From the NCBI GenBank assembly GCA_033675265.1, contig JAUJYZ010000947.1, forward strand, positions 419,501 to 483,500: a DNA stretch of 64,000 nt, in the 5' to 3' direction. The notes beneath the pieces are model-generated. The model made no database searches and was not told the origin of the DNA. It saw only the letters and a list, made by a program, of their open reading frames with translations. Made by a program: the position numbers and the translations under genes. This DNA comes from Actinostola sp. cb2023. Taxonomy: Eukaryota > Cnidaria > Anthozoa > Actiniaria > Actinostolidae. Positions 1-14,500 of the stretch are shown in pieces (positions within the stretch are counted from its first letter, which is position 1; each line of letters begins with the position of its first letter).

Positions 1-34
1 ATCTGCCATTGGCGATTAAGATCCATGAAATGAG

Positions 35-199
35 GCTTATCTTTTCAAAAAGCAACTCTTGTATAAGATCCTTCATGTCATGGTTCAGCAGCTTCCAGCA
101 CCTCGTCCATTGATTGCAGTGAAATCTCTGAATATGTCGAACAAAGAGTTGTTAAAGCAGACTGGGGATAAAGCTACCATACCTTCTCTATCATGGTGA
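35..199 (+). CDS. Possible last coding exon of an upstream gene (partial)
   Basis: An open stretch reads from an AG at 33-34 to a TGA at 197-199, encoding about 54 residues that look protein-like (hydrophobic and basic residues mixed, including VQQLPAPRPLIAVKSL). AATAAA follows at 254-259. I do not recognise the family. The acceptor has a weak pyrimidine tract and the stretch is short, so it may be chance. If real, it is the C-terminal end of a + strand gene lying mostly outside the window, upstream of the HDAC gene. Confidence 0.3.
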   Translation, partial: AYLFKKQLLYKILHVMVQQLPAPRPLIAVKSLNMSNKELLKQTGDKATIPSLSW

Positions 200-1578
200 A
201 TCCTTACTACATAGTTTGTTAAGAACACTCAGATAGCTAGTGTCCTATCAATTCAATAAACTCTTTTTTTAAACAACAAGTATAAATTCCCTACCCATTA
301 ATGGACTAATGTCATTTATATATAAGCTCTCCTGCCCTGGTAGTGGTAATACTTATGAGGCTAAAACGGAGCATGCAGTGTTTTCAACTTAGATTGGATG
401 GATATAACACCCAGGAGGATCAACTTATGAACAAATAATTTTGTATTTTACTGTACTTTGTTCCATGAAATTTGTGACCTACATTTATCATAGGTGGTGA
501 TAATTTCTCCATTTAATCACAATGCTCACCTCTGCGGTGGCCATCTGTCAGAATATTGAGAGCATAGATAGCTGTGACAACTGGTCATGACTTTGTTTCC
601 TGGAAGCATATCATATCAAATGTGATCACTATTTAAACACTTGGTGCAATAAATAGAGTTAAATTAGTCGGCTAATCAGCTAATACAGCTGTGTATTTTT
701 AAGAGTAACGCTAAAGGCAAGCCAAAATATGCAAGTAACGAGTAAAAATTCATATTAGCTTGTTAGCCGACTAATAAGTTGCTTATTATATATTTTGTCA
801 AAGGAACAAACTATTTTGGTGGAGAAAAACAACAAATTACTGTGAAAACCTTCACTTTGAAAACTCTCCTCGAGCATGTTCTTGTTTTAATACATTTTTG
901 ACAAAACTGGAGAATTTCTTGCACATTGATTGGTTAATATTCAACGCATGATTCTGAATGATTGATTGGAATAGACTGTTACTAACACAATATGGTCTCG
1001 TATTGCATGCGTTCTTGTGCATATTGGGTACGTTCTTTGACAAAATGTATAATAATTATTATAATTATTAATATTATAATAGTAATATATTATTACTAGA
1101 CCCTGTGTTTCTCAAATACGAACTTAGAAATGCAAGGAAGCTGCCTTTGTTTAATTGTAGGTTTCTGAGACAGTTTTCTACCATTTTCTACCATATTGCA
1201 CTGTTTTCCATAGTTTTTAAGTACATACATGTAATATTGTTTAGCGTATTATTTATTGATGAGTTTTTCAATTTCAATTTTCTTTTTAAATTGTAAATTA
1301 CCATTCATGTTTTGAATAATATTTGTTATTATTACCCCCAAAAATATCATCTATTAATATTCATCTTCATCTTGCATGATTATGTGTTTTTTTTATAAAT
1401 TTTATTTTTGATAATTGTGTTGTGGCAGTACCTAAAAACTAGCAGCATACTCTCTGTATTGAGCTAAGTATACTTAGACCATGTTAAATAACTTAAGTTA
1501 TTATTAAACTGAAATATAGTTTGAGTACCATATATATCTTATGAGTTTTAAATCAGATTTTGGTTTTCTCCAAGTATG
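200..1578. other. AT-rich upstream region, no gene seen
   Basis: Very AT-rich with no convincing coding frame. It would hold 5' non-coding exons or the promoter of the HDAC gene if these lie in the window; no clear core promoter was found. The only structure noted is the short inverted-repeat element at 663-775. Confidence 0.4.
663..775. repeat. Short inverted-repeat element (MITE-like)
   Basis: About 113 bp bounded by imperfect inverted repeats: the left end reads TTAGTCGGCTAATCAGC and the right end is its near reverse complement (GCTTGTTAGCCGACTAAT). No ORF. Size and structure fit a non-autonomous DNA transposon remnant. Confidence 0.55.
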
Positions 1579-2271
1579 AGGGGTGGCGAATGGTCATTGC
1601 GAGACTTTGCGAGATGGCTAGACTTGCAGTTTTCAAGCCCGAGACTCTTCAGTATTAGACTGATTTAACAACAGGACGCTGACATTGAGGACGACAAAGT
1701 TTAAATAAAGTGTTTAATTGTCTATTGTTTCATTTTCCATGTTTTCACTAAATTTGCGTCCCGTTTCTTGAATGATATCATCTTTTTGTCGTCCGGTTGA
1801 CTGAAATCAACTATCTGTACAAATAATGAACTGACATTCTCATTCTCTTTGCATCATCAAAATACAGACATTTCCTGTTGTAGCTTTGCACAGAATACCT
1901 GAAATTAAGACCAAATGGAACTCATTTCACACATTCAACAAGAAGTTATTGAATTTTGTAAATAGCGCTATATTTTATATATTTATATTTATATATTCTT
2001 TTCTTCTATTTATGTTATACACAACCCCACAAGCTTTAGTTTAAAAATACTTATCGTGTTTCTCTGGCGTCATCCTCGATGTTGGCGTCCTGTTGCTAAA
2101 TCATTCTATTCTTTCAATGCGAGATGCGAAAAAAGACTTTGAGACTGATTTAGAAAAAGTCAAGGCTCCGAGACAATGAAAACACTTAAAAACCGAGACT
2201 GCAAGACCCTTGTATTTGGAGGCTAAAGAACTGTGAGGCTCTTAATTTTCGAGGGACCATTCACCACCCCT
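1579..2271. mobile_element. Non-autonomous TIR element, AGGGGTGG(C/T)GAATGGTC family
   Basis: About 690 bp bounded by inverted ends AGGGGTGGCGAATGGTC and its near complement. The interior repeats GAGAC-type words (GAGACTTTGCGAGA, CCGAGACTCTTC). Related ends and interior recur at 28922-29015 and 48071-48303, so three members of one family lie in this window. Confidence 0.6.
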
Positions 2272-2563
2272 AGTATGCTACTGTTTAGATTGTTTTTCTT
2301 TGTTGACATAGAAAATAAATGTTTTCAAAACAAAGAGTTGACCATTGAATGACAACAACTTGTCTATAAATGCTAAAATTACTGCAAAATAAGAACCTTG
2401 CAATGACCCTACTTCATTGGATGCAATGTGAACTCACAGAAGTTGTGAAAATATTGTTATTTCTTTTTAATTATTGTTTAGTGTGAGCAAAGCATTGATA
2501 TTTTTAATTTGATCATTTGAAGAAACCCCAGGTAGCAGAACAGTTTCTGGTTCTCATCCTGTT

Positions 2564-5500
2564 ATGCCAATACCTAACCAGTATCTGAGGCAATATTATG
2601 TAACACAAGGTAAGAACATTTCTTACTAATCAGTGTTCTCACTTATTGATTGGGTCTATTGATTGTATATTGGCTATATAGACTGTAAATTGCTGTGTCT
2701 TGTTCCAGTATAAAAGGAGCCTCTGCCCAGTGGTAGGACAATGTTATTAATCTTTGTATTCACTACATGAACGTGAACATGAATATGCGACTAACAATGA
2801 TTGGTTAAACAAACATCTTACCCCTGGGCGAAGTCCTTTTATACCACCAGAACTTGAACTTGATGATGAGGATGACACGTACACTTATGGATGATGTTAA
2901 TATCTTGATTATATTACGATGTTGATATTTATAATAAATTGATAACTATTTGTTTGTGTTTTCTGGTTTTGTTTTGGTAAATCTTCTATTACAATGCCAA
3001 TAACCATGTCGCACAAAGAGGGTCAGACTATGGTATCTTATACCAATGCCTTGTTTTGTCTTGTAGCCATGGATGATCATTACTCCACACCACAAGAAGG
3101 TACCAATATGTCACAGCTTATTCATAGCTTACCACCTGAACATCTTGCAGCACTTTTACAGATGAAGCATCAAGAACAACAACAGGCACATCATCCACCA
3201 CAATTCATGTACTACCCTTCACCACAACAACACTATTTACAACAACAAGAACTAAAATACAGGCAAGCAGTACAGAACCAAGAACTCAATGGTCATCATA
3301 AGCAAAACAAGTTTGGAGAAAATGCCAAATCTCATATGGAACAGGATAAACAAACTCCTATAAAGCCTAAAATCAAAGTATGTATGTTGTTACTGGGTGA
3401 AATAGTTAGATTCTCTACACAGCCGAAAGTATAGAAGAGTGCGAGTTTCTGAGTATCAAATTGCTAATGTATGGATATTATTATGCCAATATTATTAATT
3501 TGTACTGTTATCTTTCTTCAAATGGGGTTTAAAATAGTAAACCATAATGCTATTGACAAGTCTTCACTTATCATAGTATGAATTCTCTTACATGTTTATA
3601 TATCCACTCTACAAATTAAACAACAATACTGTATTTTCTTGACTGTAATCCTTGTCGATTGACAACCTTGTCTACGTTACAAATGTATACTATTATGACT
3701 GATAAGAAACCTGTCATTGATTGGAAGAAAAGCATATTTAATTACCATGTGAATTTAAAAATGAATTTAGAAACTGTGCTGCATATTTAGAACATGCCTA
3801 CATGCATGTACCAATTAGTTAGTTGTACTTTCTGATTGGTTTTGAAAACAAGTTATCCTGGTGGTGTTAAAAAACATTTGTTACATCATTGTTTAATACA
3901 TTTGAACTCTTGTTGTATCTAATTGCAACATGGCATCTTTCATCACCAACATCTTCAGACACCATAAATAATCAGTAAACAGTCTGTTGCAGTTATGTTG
4001 TGTACCCAGAGGTTTGTGCATAAAGTGTTGCTTCTGTATGATAGAATAATAATAAATAATAATAATAAAGACTTTATTTCAGCTTTATATCTCTTTATCT
4101 GACATTAAGACTAATAATTAATTAATTAATGATGACACAAAGAAATTTCTCTATAACTGCACTCGTTAAAACATACCTTAACTCATACCCCATTTCACAT
4201 TGTCACTGTTCATTGTTATATTTATACCTACATGGTGCAAAGCTACAGCTACAGCTGTATGACTACACATGATGTTCACAGCATACTTGAGGTGACACAA
4301 AAATGCATGGTCTAAGAATTAAGCAAGAAACTACCCGTGTAGCCCCAGGGGGGGTACTCAGGGGTATCAGTGACGGGGGGGGTGCAAAGACCTTTTTGGG
4401 GTTTGAAATTCGCGGCTTGGGACTTTTTTTGGGGTTATCAATTTTCTGGTGGACTTTTTTTTTTTGATATAAAGATTTTGGCAAGGACTTTTTGGGGGGT
4501 TGATAAAAATGATATCCTACCATTCTCGATTTTATGCAGAGAAAAATTGGACTTTTTGGGGGTTACGATTTTGGGCCGTTGGACTTTTTTGGGGTCTTGT
4601 TTTTGCGTAATGGACTTTTTGAGGGTTAAAAAGTCTTTTTGGGGGTTAAAAAGTATTTTTGGGGGTTAAAAAGTCTTTTTGGGGGGTTAAAAAGTTTGGC
4701 CTCATTCGCACCTTCCCGTCACTGATACCCCTGAGTACCCCTCCTGGGCGTGTAGCATCATAGTTCAAACACAAAAAGCAAGCAGTCTAAACAGTTGCAC
4801 ATTTTCTGTCCAAAGTACATTATATCTAAAAGATTGTTACTATTTGTTTAATTAATAACCAATCTTTTTAAAAACACCATCATCAGGGTGTACAATGAAC
4901 ATCAGTAAAGCAATAACTGCTTGTGTATTCACATCTTTGCAAGAAAAAGTATCCATGATCTTCTTTGTTACAAAGGTTGAGCCAGAAGAAGAACCAAAAC
5001 AAAATGAAATTCTGATGGAACAAGGTGAAGCAGCTCAAGACAAACAAAATATGGCTAATGAAGAGCTTAGCACATCACAGCAAAAATCTCACCCTCCAGT
5101 GACCACTTCACAGTCTCAACAAGAGTGTAAGCAGTATACATTAGAAATATTATTTGAATAACCATCATATATATACATAATATTGCAGAAAGGTTGTCAG
5201 GTTGAAAGTCGTAACCAAAGGAATTCTGTAACATTGAAAGTCATAACATTGGTAAGGGTGGACTAACATATTTATTTGGCCCGTTGCTAGGGAAACTTTG
5301 AAGGCTCAAAAAATTCCTAAAATCAGTACAGCAAGGCATGAAACTTTTGGAATGTGTTAGTTGAGGGTAGAAGTTCGACATGTGATGACGTCATCACGTA
5401 CGTCCTTATGACGTCATCACATCGTAAAAACCCGCCATTTTTCATAGGGTTTTGATGAATTAAAAATATTTTGGTATAATCTGAAAACTTATATGAAGGT

Positions 5501-8500
5501 GCAGAAGACTGAGCATGCATTTTGCGTTTCAATGAAATTTAATTTTTTATGGCAGTTTCTTTGCATTTTTAACAACATTTTTGTCCATAACTTTTCCATT
5601 TTTTCTTTGTTTTTAAAATCCATGCTCCAGTTTGTGGAGATTTACTTTTCTTAGCAGATACATAAAGAAAAAAGTTAACTTTTTTGAAAACGTGAAAAGA
5701 ACAGTGTTTTTTTTTCGAAAATGCTGTTTTTGTGGCTTGGTCTACCTGTGGTCGTTATAATTTTTGTTCGCAAGACAAATACATGACAATTTAGGTGTGC
5801 TAGAAAAATGTCTTTTCTGCACTTTCTTTTGGTTCAAGGTACATAAAAATGTACCCAGAAAGGAAGATCAATATTTACTTGTCATTTGTGTGGTTTTCTC
5901 ATGTTTTGAAGCATTATTATTATTATTTTAATGCAGCTCAAATTAATTTGTGCAAAGTCTTTCGATACGGCAAAGTTTTTCAGTCGTGTTTTCAAGGTGT
6001 TTTCACCGATCTTCGACGTACTTCATCTACTGTTTGACATGATTCATTTTGACAGGCAGAATCTAGAACAACAACCTGTTGTTTAAGGTAATCTTTGATT
6101 GTTTTTTATTGATTTATCGGCGTTTTTTACTCTTAGGTTGAAATTTTTGTGACGATAAGTTGGCTTGTTTTACTTCGGTTCAAAGTGGAATTATCGCTTT
6201 GAATAACATTCAATAAAATATATAACTTGTAATTTTTGAAGTGAAACTCGTGTATGTCTTGCGGGAAAACACTGGGCGCTTGCTTGATGAAATCTCTTCT
6301 CATTCAAGCTCTGCATAGCAACAAATTACCATGGCAACGAAATATGTTAGTCCACCCTTAAATCAACCATCTTGCTATCAGTACTTGTCACATTTTAGCT
6401 GAACAGTTCTTCAGTTTTGAAAATCTTGAGAATATTTATTTTATCTGCATGAACTGTGTCCCATTTACCGATACTGTTTTCCCAGACATCCTTGCCCTGA
6501 TGTAGGTATATATGAGAAAGACTTATGTAATATATATGAGAAAGAGAGCTAATCCTCCGATTTCCAAGTACAGGGAAGTTGGTTGGAAAAATGAGGTGCA
6601 ACTGATATTTCCAAACCTCCTTTATGGTTGTGATTTCCTTGGATTTATTCTGATGAATTATTAGTGAGTTTGAGAAAATTAGATCAACCATCAGTTTAGA
6701 CGTGCATATACCTTAGTACTGTAAACACCAGCTGGTAAGCCGCACCTGTAGAAACTGCATCTCAAGTTTGTTAACTAGCAAGGTTTGGCTTATCTGCTGG
6801 TATTCACAGTATCTTCTAATGAGTTACAATGGCATAGTGAGGTGATGAGTCACTGGTGGTGATGACAGTAATCATTAGAGTCATTTTCGTATGAGTGGGA
6901 AAGTTACCACACCACACCTTGTCATATTGAAAGAGTTTGATTGGATGAGATGCATCTGTACGCTTTATGATTGGTTCAGAAAGGAAGCCATTTGAATGCC
7001 ACAGTACTGTACATTGTAGGTTTCCCACTCATACGAAAACAACTCTAATGATGATGGTGATAATAATGGTACATGTATATCAATTTATTCCACATCATAG
7101 AAAATACAGCCAATGTCATTGCAAATCCTGTCATATTCTACTCTTCCTTTCCATGATACAATGCAGTCATGCTTGTTCTGATATTTTCTATGATGTGGTA
7201 TAAATGAGATATGCAATTGGTTTCTCATTGTGTATACCATGGACCATCCCACTTGTACTTTCTGTACATGTAGTTGCATTGGTGGATGCTTCTATTGTTT
7301 TTTGTCTGTGCCAATTATATCATATCTTTGCTTGGGTTAGCAAAATAGTAGCATTCAAATAACTTTTACATCCCTATAGTCACTACAGTATGTGTAACCT
7401 CTGCTGCATGTTTCCAATTTCTACAATTTCATGTTATTATTTCAGTGACATCTGTTGCCGTTAAGAAAAAGTTACAAGACTTTGTATTGAACAAAAAGCA
7501 AAGAGAGCAGGCTGTTGCTTCATTGACTAATTCTGCATTCAAACATTGGTAAGTCTTTGTTTTTACATCATGTAATCATTCCTCCTGTACATGCAGTATA
7601 TTGTATATTTATCATGTAACAATCAGTGGTATACTGGCTGATAGCAGCATCATAAAATCCATATCAACACTGCTACCAGTGGCCACATGTGAAGATATCG
7701 TTTATCGGAGAAAAAAAGAAAATCTGTGTTTTCTACCACTGATTAGAGACCTTTCAATTCGACTACGAGTACGACTACGTCTACGAGTTTTGAGCGTGCA
7801 CACTAACTTGTTGTCGTAATCGTGCTCGCGCAAATTCAAATTTTAGATAAAAAAACAACCAAACAAATTTTAGCAAAAACAACACAGATCTTTAATTCTT
7901 GTTTGTCACAACAAGAAGAACAATCATTAAAGAAGATGTTATTCAGTGTTCTAGATTTAAAAGACCGAAATATTTAGTCAAAATGTATCACTCAAAAGTC
8001 GTACTCTAGACAACGAGTTTTGCAAGAAATCTCGTTGTAGTCGAAACGACGACAACAAGATTTTCAAGCTGGCGTAACAATGTCACGGTTTTACACATGC
8101 ACACTAATCGTAACGGCGAAAACTTGTACTCGTAGTCGTATTCGTAGTCGAATCTAAAGGTCTCTTGTTATATGATAACTAGATGCTCATTGAGTCCGGG
8201 CAATCTCCAGCCCACAGGTTTACTAAGGCTTACCATCCTCTGTTTTTGTCTAAACGATGTTTTGGGCTTCCTGTGGTCATGTTATTTTGTATGCGTTGGG
8301 CTTCCTGTGATACGCTCAGCCGTATTTTGTATATATGTAGTTCAATTTTCGCTTCAGGAATGGGTTTTAAGAATATCAAACTCCTAATTATACTCAAGAA
8401 ATAAAGATTAGTAGTTGTTTGAGTGCTGTGAGGTGTTTAATTTAGGATAAGAGGTCTATGTGTTGCTACAATATTCAAACAATGTTATGTGCATCACTTT

Positions 8501-11500
8501 TTTTAGAAGAGCTCTTCAATAGAAAAGAAACATGTTGCTACAATTTTCAAAATAGATCATACACAAGCAGGTTGCAACAGCTCAAAACAACTTGAGAAAA
8601 GTGTACTTGAGTGACACATCCAAGGGAGTACCCTGTGATGGAGAGATGTGAAGGATTTGTGGGGGGTTGAAACATGCAAACTTGGGTTTTACCTGTAAAA
8701 TTAATGTTCTAATGTTTAGGAGTCAAAACTTGGAGAAAGAAGGCGATGATCTTGGTCCACTTGGTTCCCAACATCTTGATGCCAATCACTTCCCTCTAAG
8801 AAAAACAGGTCTGTTAAACATTAGCTGCTTATTTTGAGTATACAGTAGAAACTTCTGAAGCATTATAACTGTAATTTTCTCTAGATATTGTTTCCCTTGC
8901 CTAACATACTTTATTTGACATGTCAACAGCTTCTGAGCCCAATCTTAAAGTCAAGTCTCGCTTGAAAGCTAAAGTAGCAGAACATAGAGCCATAGGCAGC
9001 CCTTTGTTACCCAGGCCACGAGATAGAATTGGTAATAAATTGCATAGAAGCCAAACATGTAAGTGGTACATTCTAGTGTTGTTTTAGCCCATGCCAAGAT
9101 TTGTTTTAAAAGTCTCCCCTGAGCTACCAGTGCTCATATTGATAACATTCAGATAATGTTCAGATGTTTGTTTGTTATATTGTGAAGCGTATTTGGACTG
9201 TTATGGAGATTTTCGCTATATAAATAAATTATTATAATTATTATAAAGACTAATAATATTATCAGTCTCTGTGCCTGCATTTTGTTATTCAATAAGTATT
9301 GAAATAAGTGTTTCTGACCACTGAATATTCTGAAGCATATCTTGAATGACCAAACCATGCAGGAAATAGATGCATCCATAGACATCTATCCAGTATACAT
9401 TCTTGGCATGGAAGTGGTTAAAGTACAAAGTATAGTATAGAATTAAGCTTCATGTAATAAGTTTTTACAAATACTAAACTGTTTGAATACTGTATTAGTA
9501 CAACATTAATTGAATGTGACATTACAGAGGTGTCTGTTTTTAATTATAGTGGAAACAACAGGAAATGAAAATCCAGACAGATCAAATCCTGGATCTCCAC
9601 CCCAGTCTGTGTCCGCTTCTCCTGGGAGAGAGGTATGTTGTAGCATGTAGCTGCATGTTTTACAGTATAGTTCAGTTCAGTTCTTTATTTGCACTACTGT
9701 ATTCAGCGGAGTATAAGCCGCACTCGCAGATAAGCCGCACCCCGAGTTTGGCAAATTTTTTTATAAAATGGGCATTACTTTTTTTTTTCGTTGGCCACAA
9801 ACGGGTCAAATAGTTTCCGAGTGCGTATCGAATTAAATCCGAAGTATTATTGCTCGGGCCAAAGGGCCCCGATCTGCTCAGTCTCGTGCAGTTCACATCA
9901 TACAACGAGCACAACCGAACTCCTTACGATTACTTATCGGGATATGTTCGTATTACATCTAAATTGGAACGTTACAGAGAAGATTAGCAAGTTATCAGTT
10001 CTAAAATCTAAGGTTCATTAGCGTGCATGTGAGAATGTTATGTTTGAGACACTTGATTGACACATGTTGTGTTAGCACGTGAATCAACCCGCTCATCAAT
10101 GAAAAACACTTTAGCAAACCGTTAGGTCTTGTAGTAAAACCGTTAGCACAATTTAGCAAACCGTTAAACTGTCTGAAAAGGTGTTACCACCCGTTAATTT
10201 GCCTGTTTAACGTCTAACCAATGGCCAATGCTTTTAGGAGTAACTAATAGTGATAAATACACGAATGATGTGCGTACTCTTTTATACTTTTATGTTAATT
10301 TCTGGTACCAATTCCCGATGTTCTCGCAGATAAGCCGCACCCCCAACTTTGGATCGCGATTTTCGGGGGAAAGTGTGGCTTACAAATGTATACGCCGGTG
10401 AATACGGTAGTATGGTGTGGTGTAGTATACGCCGGTGAATACGGTATTCATATTTAGTATAGTATGGTGTGGTGTGGTATACGCCGGTGAATACGGTATT
10501 CATATTTAATAGTATTGTGTGGTGTGGTATACGCCGGTGAATACGGTATTCATATTTAGTATAGTATTTAGTATAGGGTATTCATATTTAGTATGGTGTG
10601 GTGTGATGTGGTATACGCCTGTGAATACGGTATTCATATTTAGTATAGTATGGTGTGGTGTGGTATACGCCGGTGAATACGGTATTCATATTTAGTATAG
10701 TATGGTGTGGTGTGATATACACCTGTGAATACGGTATTCATATTTAGTATAGTATGGTGTGGTGTGATATACACCTGTGAATACGGTATTCATATTTAGT
10801 ATAGTATGGTGTGGTGTGGTATACGCCTGTGAATACGGTATTCATATTTAGTATAGTATGGTGTGGTGTGATGTGGTATACGCCTGTGAATACGGTATTC
10901 ATATTTAGTATAGTATGGTGTGGTGTGGTATACTGTGAATACGGTATTCATATTTAGTATAGTATGGTGTGGTGTGGTATACGCCGGTGAATACGGTATT
11001 CATATTTAGTATAGTATGGTGTGGTGTGGTGTGGTGGTGTGGTGTGGTGTGTGGTATAGTATAGTATAAGTATAGATTGCTGCTGTCACACTATCTGCAT
11101 AAGTAAACTCACATGCTAAACTGTAGTGGTTCTGTCAATGTCTATTATTTATAACAGAAATAATTAACTCCCATTCTACCACTGTTTGCATTATTACTAC
11201 TTGTACATGACCACATTGGGTTATGCAGAGTGGTAAATACAGCTTATTAGATGTTTTCTCGGGAATTATGGGCTGATATTTTACGAGTTGCGAATGTATG
11301 TTTCCGAGCCCGCAGGGCGAGGAAAAATGCGAGCAACGAGTAAAATGTCAGCCCGTAATACCCGAGAAAACATCTAATGAGGGATTTATTATATAACTGA
11401 CATAATTTTATCAGGATATTGTTTTTTGAGTTTTTTGAGTTGTGAACAGGGCATTACGGATTTCTACAGGGCATTAACGCCTCATATCGGCCCTCAAAAA

Positions 11501-14500
11501 TGACCAAATTTGGTCAAATTACGTCACAGTTATATAATAAAGCACTTTAAATATACTCTTAAGTTGATTAGCTAGAACAAAATTACAGCATTATCATTGA
11601 CTTATTTGTAAGTATAAATTATAAAACATGTTATTTGCTCTTGTAGCGCTCTTCACCTTTGGGGACCCCTTTGGGAACCCCTGGATCATCCTTTGGACAT
11701 AGTCTTCCAAATCTACAAGCAATACCACGCCTATCTGCTAACATAGACCGCTCACACATCAACCAGCTAATAAGGAACCGCTACCTGATTCATCATCCCC
11801 CAAGTGAAGTTGAACTTCAAAGCCAGTTTCTTAGTGAGTGTGAGAATATGGAGGAAGATGATAGTAGTCCAAATGCTATAGCATTGAAGCATGCTCAACT
11901 GAAGAACATTGCACTTGCAAAGGCTCAAATGAAGATTATGAGTTTGCCTTCTACATTAAACTCAAATTCTCTTCTTAGTGGAGGGCAGCATGCTGCGTTT
12001 ACAGGTCAAGGATCGCCACCAGCTCAAAATAATTTCTTATCCATTCCAAAAACAACTCTTTCACCATCATCCCAAGGCTCTTCTATACTTCACCGACCCC
12101 TAAGGCAAACTCTTTCAGCTCCTGGATACACCTTGTCTAAAAATCCACAGATACAACAACAACAGCAGATACTGAAACAAAACCAGGAACTGTTACAACA
12201 ACAGCAACATCTACAGTTCATACAACAACAGCAGTCGAGACAGACACGATACATACAGCAGCTTCAGCAAGAATTTCTAATGCAACAGTTTGGAAAACAA
12301 AGCTTTCCAAAACTGCAGCAGTTACAAAAAGAACCTACAACTTCACTTAAGGATCATTTAGAAAAGTTGCAGAAAGAGCAAGAGCAAGCAGTATTGGAAA
12401 GAGAAAGAGCATACCAGATGCACAAGAAAGAACAGCAGCTCGTCCAGGCAAGAACCACCGAAGACTTGCCATCCTCCAGAGGATTAAGTGACCAAAATTT
12501 CCATGAACTGTTATTGATTCAGCAGCTGCAGCGACAAGAAGCTCCTCAAAGGAGTCTATTGAATCAACAACTACTTCAGCATCAACAGCTCCTACAACTG
12601 CGCCAGACAGACTTGCAAGAAGCTCCATTGGCTGCTGTTGCATCACCAAGTGTATCTATAGGTCACAGACCTCTTACCAGAGCTGTCTCTTTGCCTGCTG
12701 TTGGTATGTTTTAACAGTCAGTTGCAATGCTTGTTATGATCTTCTTTAACAGATGTTTGTTTGTAGGGAGTGGCCAGGGATCAACATCAACAAATCGTAC
12801 AGGAATTGCATTTGATACACTCATGTTAAAACATCAGTGTTCATGCGGTGAAGCCAGCTCACATCCAGAACATCCAGGTCGCCTTCAAAGCATATGGGCT
12901 CGTTTGCAGGAGACTGGGGTAACCAATATATGTGAGGTATGAAAGTAAATTGGAAATAGTTCATTGATTAGTATTAAAGTTAATAAGTATCATCAGCATA
13001 AATAAAGACCAAAAAAAGTCAGATTCTCAGAAAGGGTTTCAAGTTGAGACCTTCTGGCCCGAACTTGAAACGAAAGGGGGTTAGTGCTATCTACTGGAAT
13101 AAGTCCTATCTAACGTACAAAAATGATGCAGTTGTCCAATAAATTTGATGCATTGGAGAGGATTTATCCAGCAGATAGTGCAAACCACCTTTCGTGCAAC
13201 CGGAGCCTGGATACTAGTCTGCTGCTTTATTGTCTTTTAATAAGTGAATAATAGATAGGATAACTACATTGTAGTCATCCATTGTCTAGAGAGACATGGA
13301 CTGCTTGTAGATTGTTTCCCCTATTTGAAGGGAAGGTCAGCAACACTTTCTGCAACAATTCACTCTGTTTTTATATCAATAGCGTGTACGACCAAGAAAA
13401 GCTTCTTTACCAGAAATCCTCACTGTTCATAGGTTAGTTCAGGCTTGATTATCCTATATGCTTGCAACTGTAGCTCAGCTGTTGATGATTTGTTTCTTGT
13501 TGTGTAGTGAACAACATACCATGCTTTATGGAGGTAGCACACAGTGCAGGACAAAAGATAAAGATGGTAAGATGTGCACAACATTCACAATGTTGATTGT
13601 TTATTCTTTTTTTAGTATTGAGTGCCACTAGTTAGTCAGTGTAAACTGTCATGTGCTACTCTTGTAAAATAAAGTTATTATTATTATTATTATTATTAAG
13701 GCCTTGCGCACAGAGTTGGTGTACCACTCAAAATCGACAAATTTTAACTGAAAATTTGTTTTGAAAATCCTCTAGCTTTCGTTTTACAGTACAATTTGTA
13801 GAAATTTTTACATATTGTGAAAGCGACTTCATCACTCTAACTCTTGTCTTAAAATCGATTTTAACGGCATAAAAACTCTTAAAGAAAACAATCAAAATAG
13901 TTGGCTGTCTTGAATGAAAACATTGAAGCTCAATTTTAGCAGAATCCCTCTCAACATCGTGCATCTTTTTGCATTTTTTTGCCAAATCGCGCATTTTTTT
14001 GCCAAGGCATGATTTTACCAAATCGTGCATAATTTTGCCAAGGCGTGATTTTGCTAAATCGCGCATTTTTTTACAATTTTTGTTTTGCCAAATCGTGCAC
14101 TTTTTTGCGTACGTTTGATTTGTATAGGAAATCCTTATGCTCTCTCTCTCTCTATTTTTTAAATCTATGATATCATCGAATGAATGGAAAGAAATAAAAC
14201 TTTCTAGCAAAGTATGCATATAAAAAGCCCAGAATTAAAGTGCCCATGAAACGAAAATGTCGATCCTTGTTTTATTGTACATTATTGTTGTCTGGTCTTT
14301 CTCTGAACATTTGCTGTATTTAAATTTGCGAACATAAACCCAAATCAACCAATCAGAATGGACCCGTTCCCATGCCTGAAATTGACAAGAGACGATCGCG
14401 AAGTCAAAACATTTTTACATGGAAGAATCAGAATCTCTATCATGTGCTCAGAAGCTATGAAAAGAAAGCTCAAGAATGTCGCAGTTTACTGGGAAGAGAA

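Noticed and set aside
2751..2894. Open frame ending [18 protein letters not shown]
   Set aside because: Looks protein-like, but lies in a foldback repeat and has no acceptor; kept only as a note on the repeat.
9170..9250. GCTATATAAATAAATTATTATAA, resembling a SINE or LINE 3' tail
   Set aside because: Only the tail-like word is visible; no tRNA-type head or A/B boxes were found upstream.
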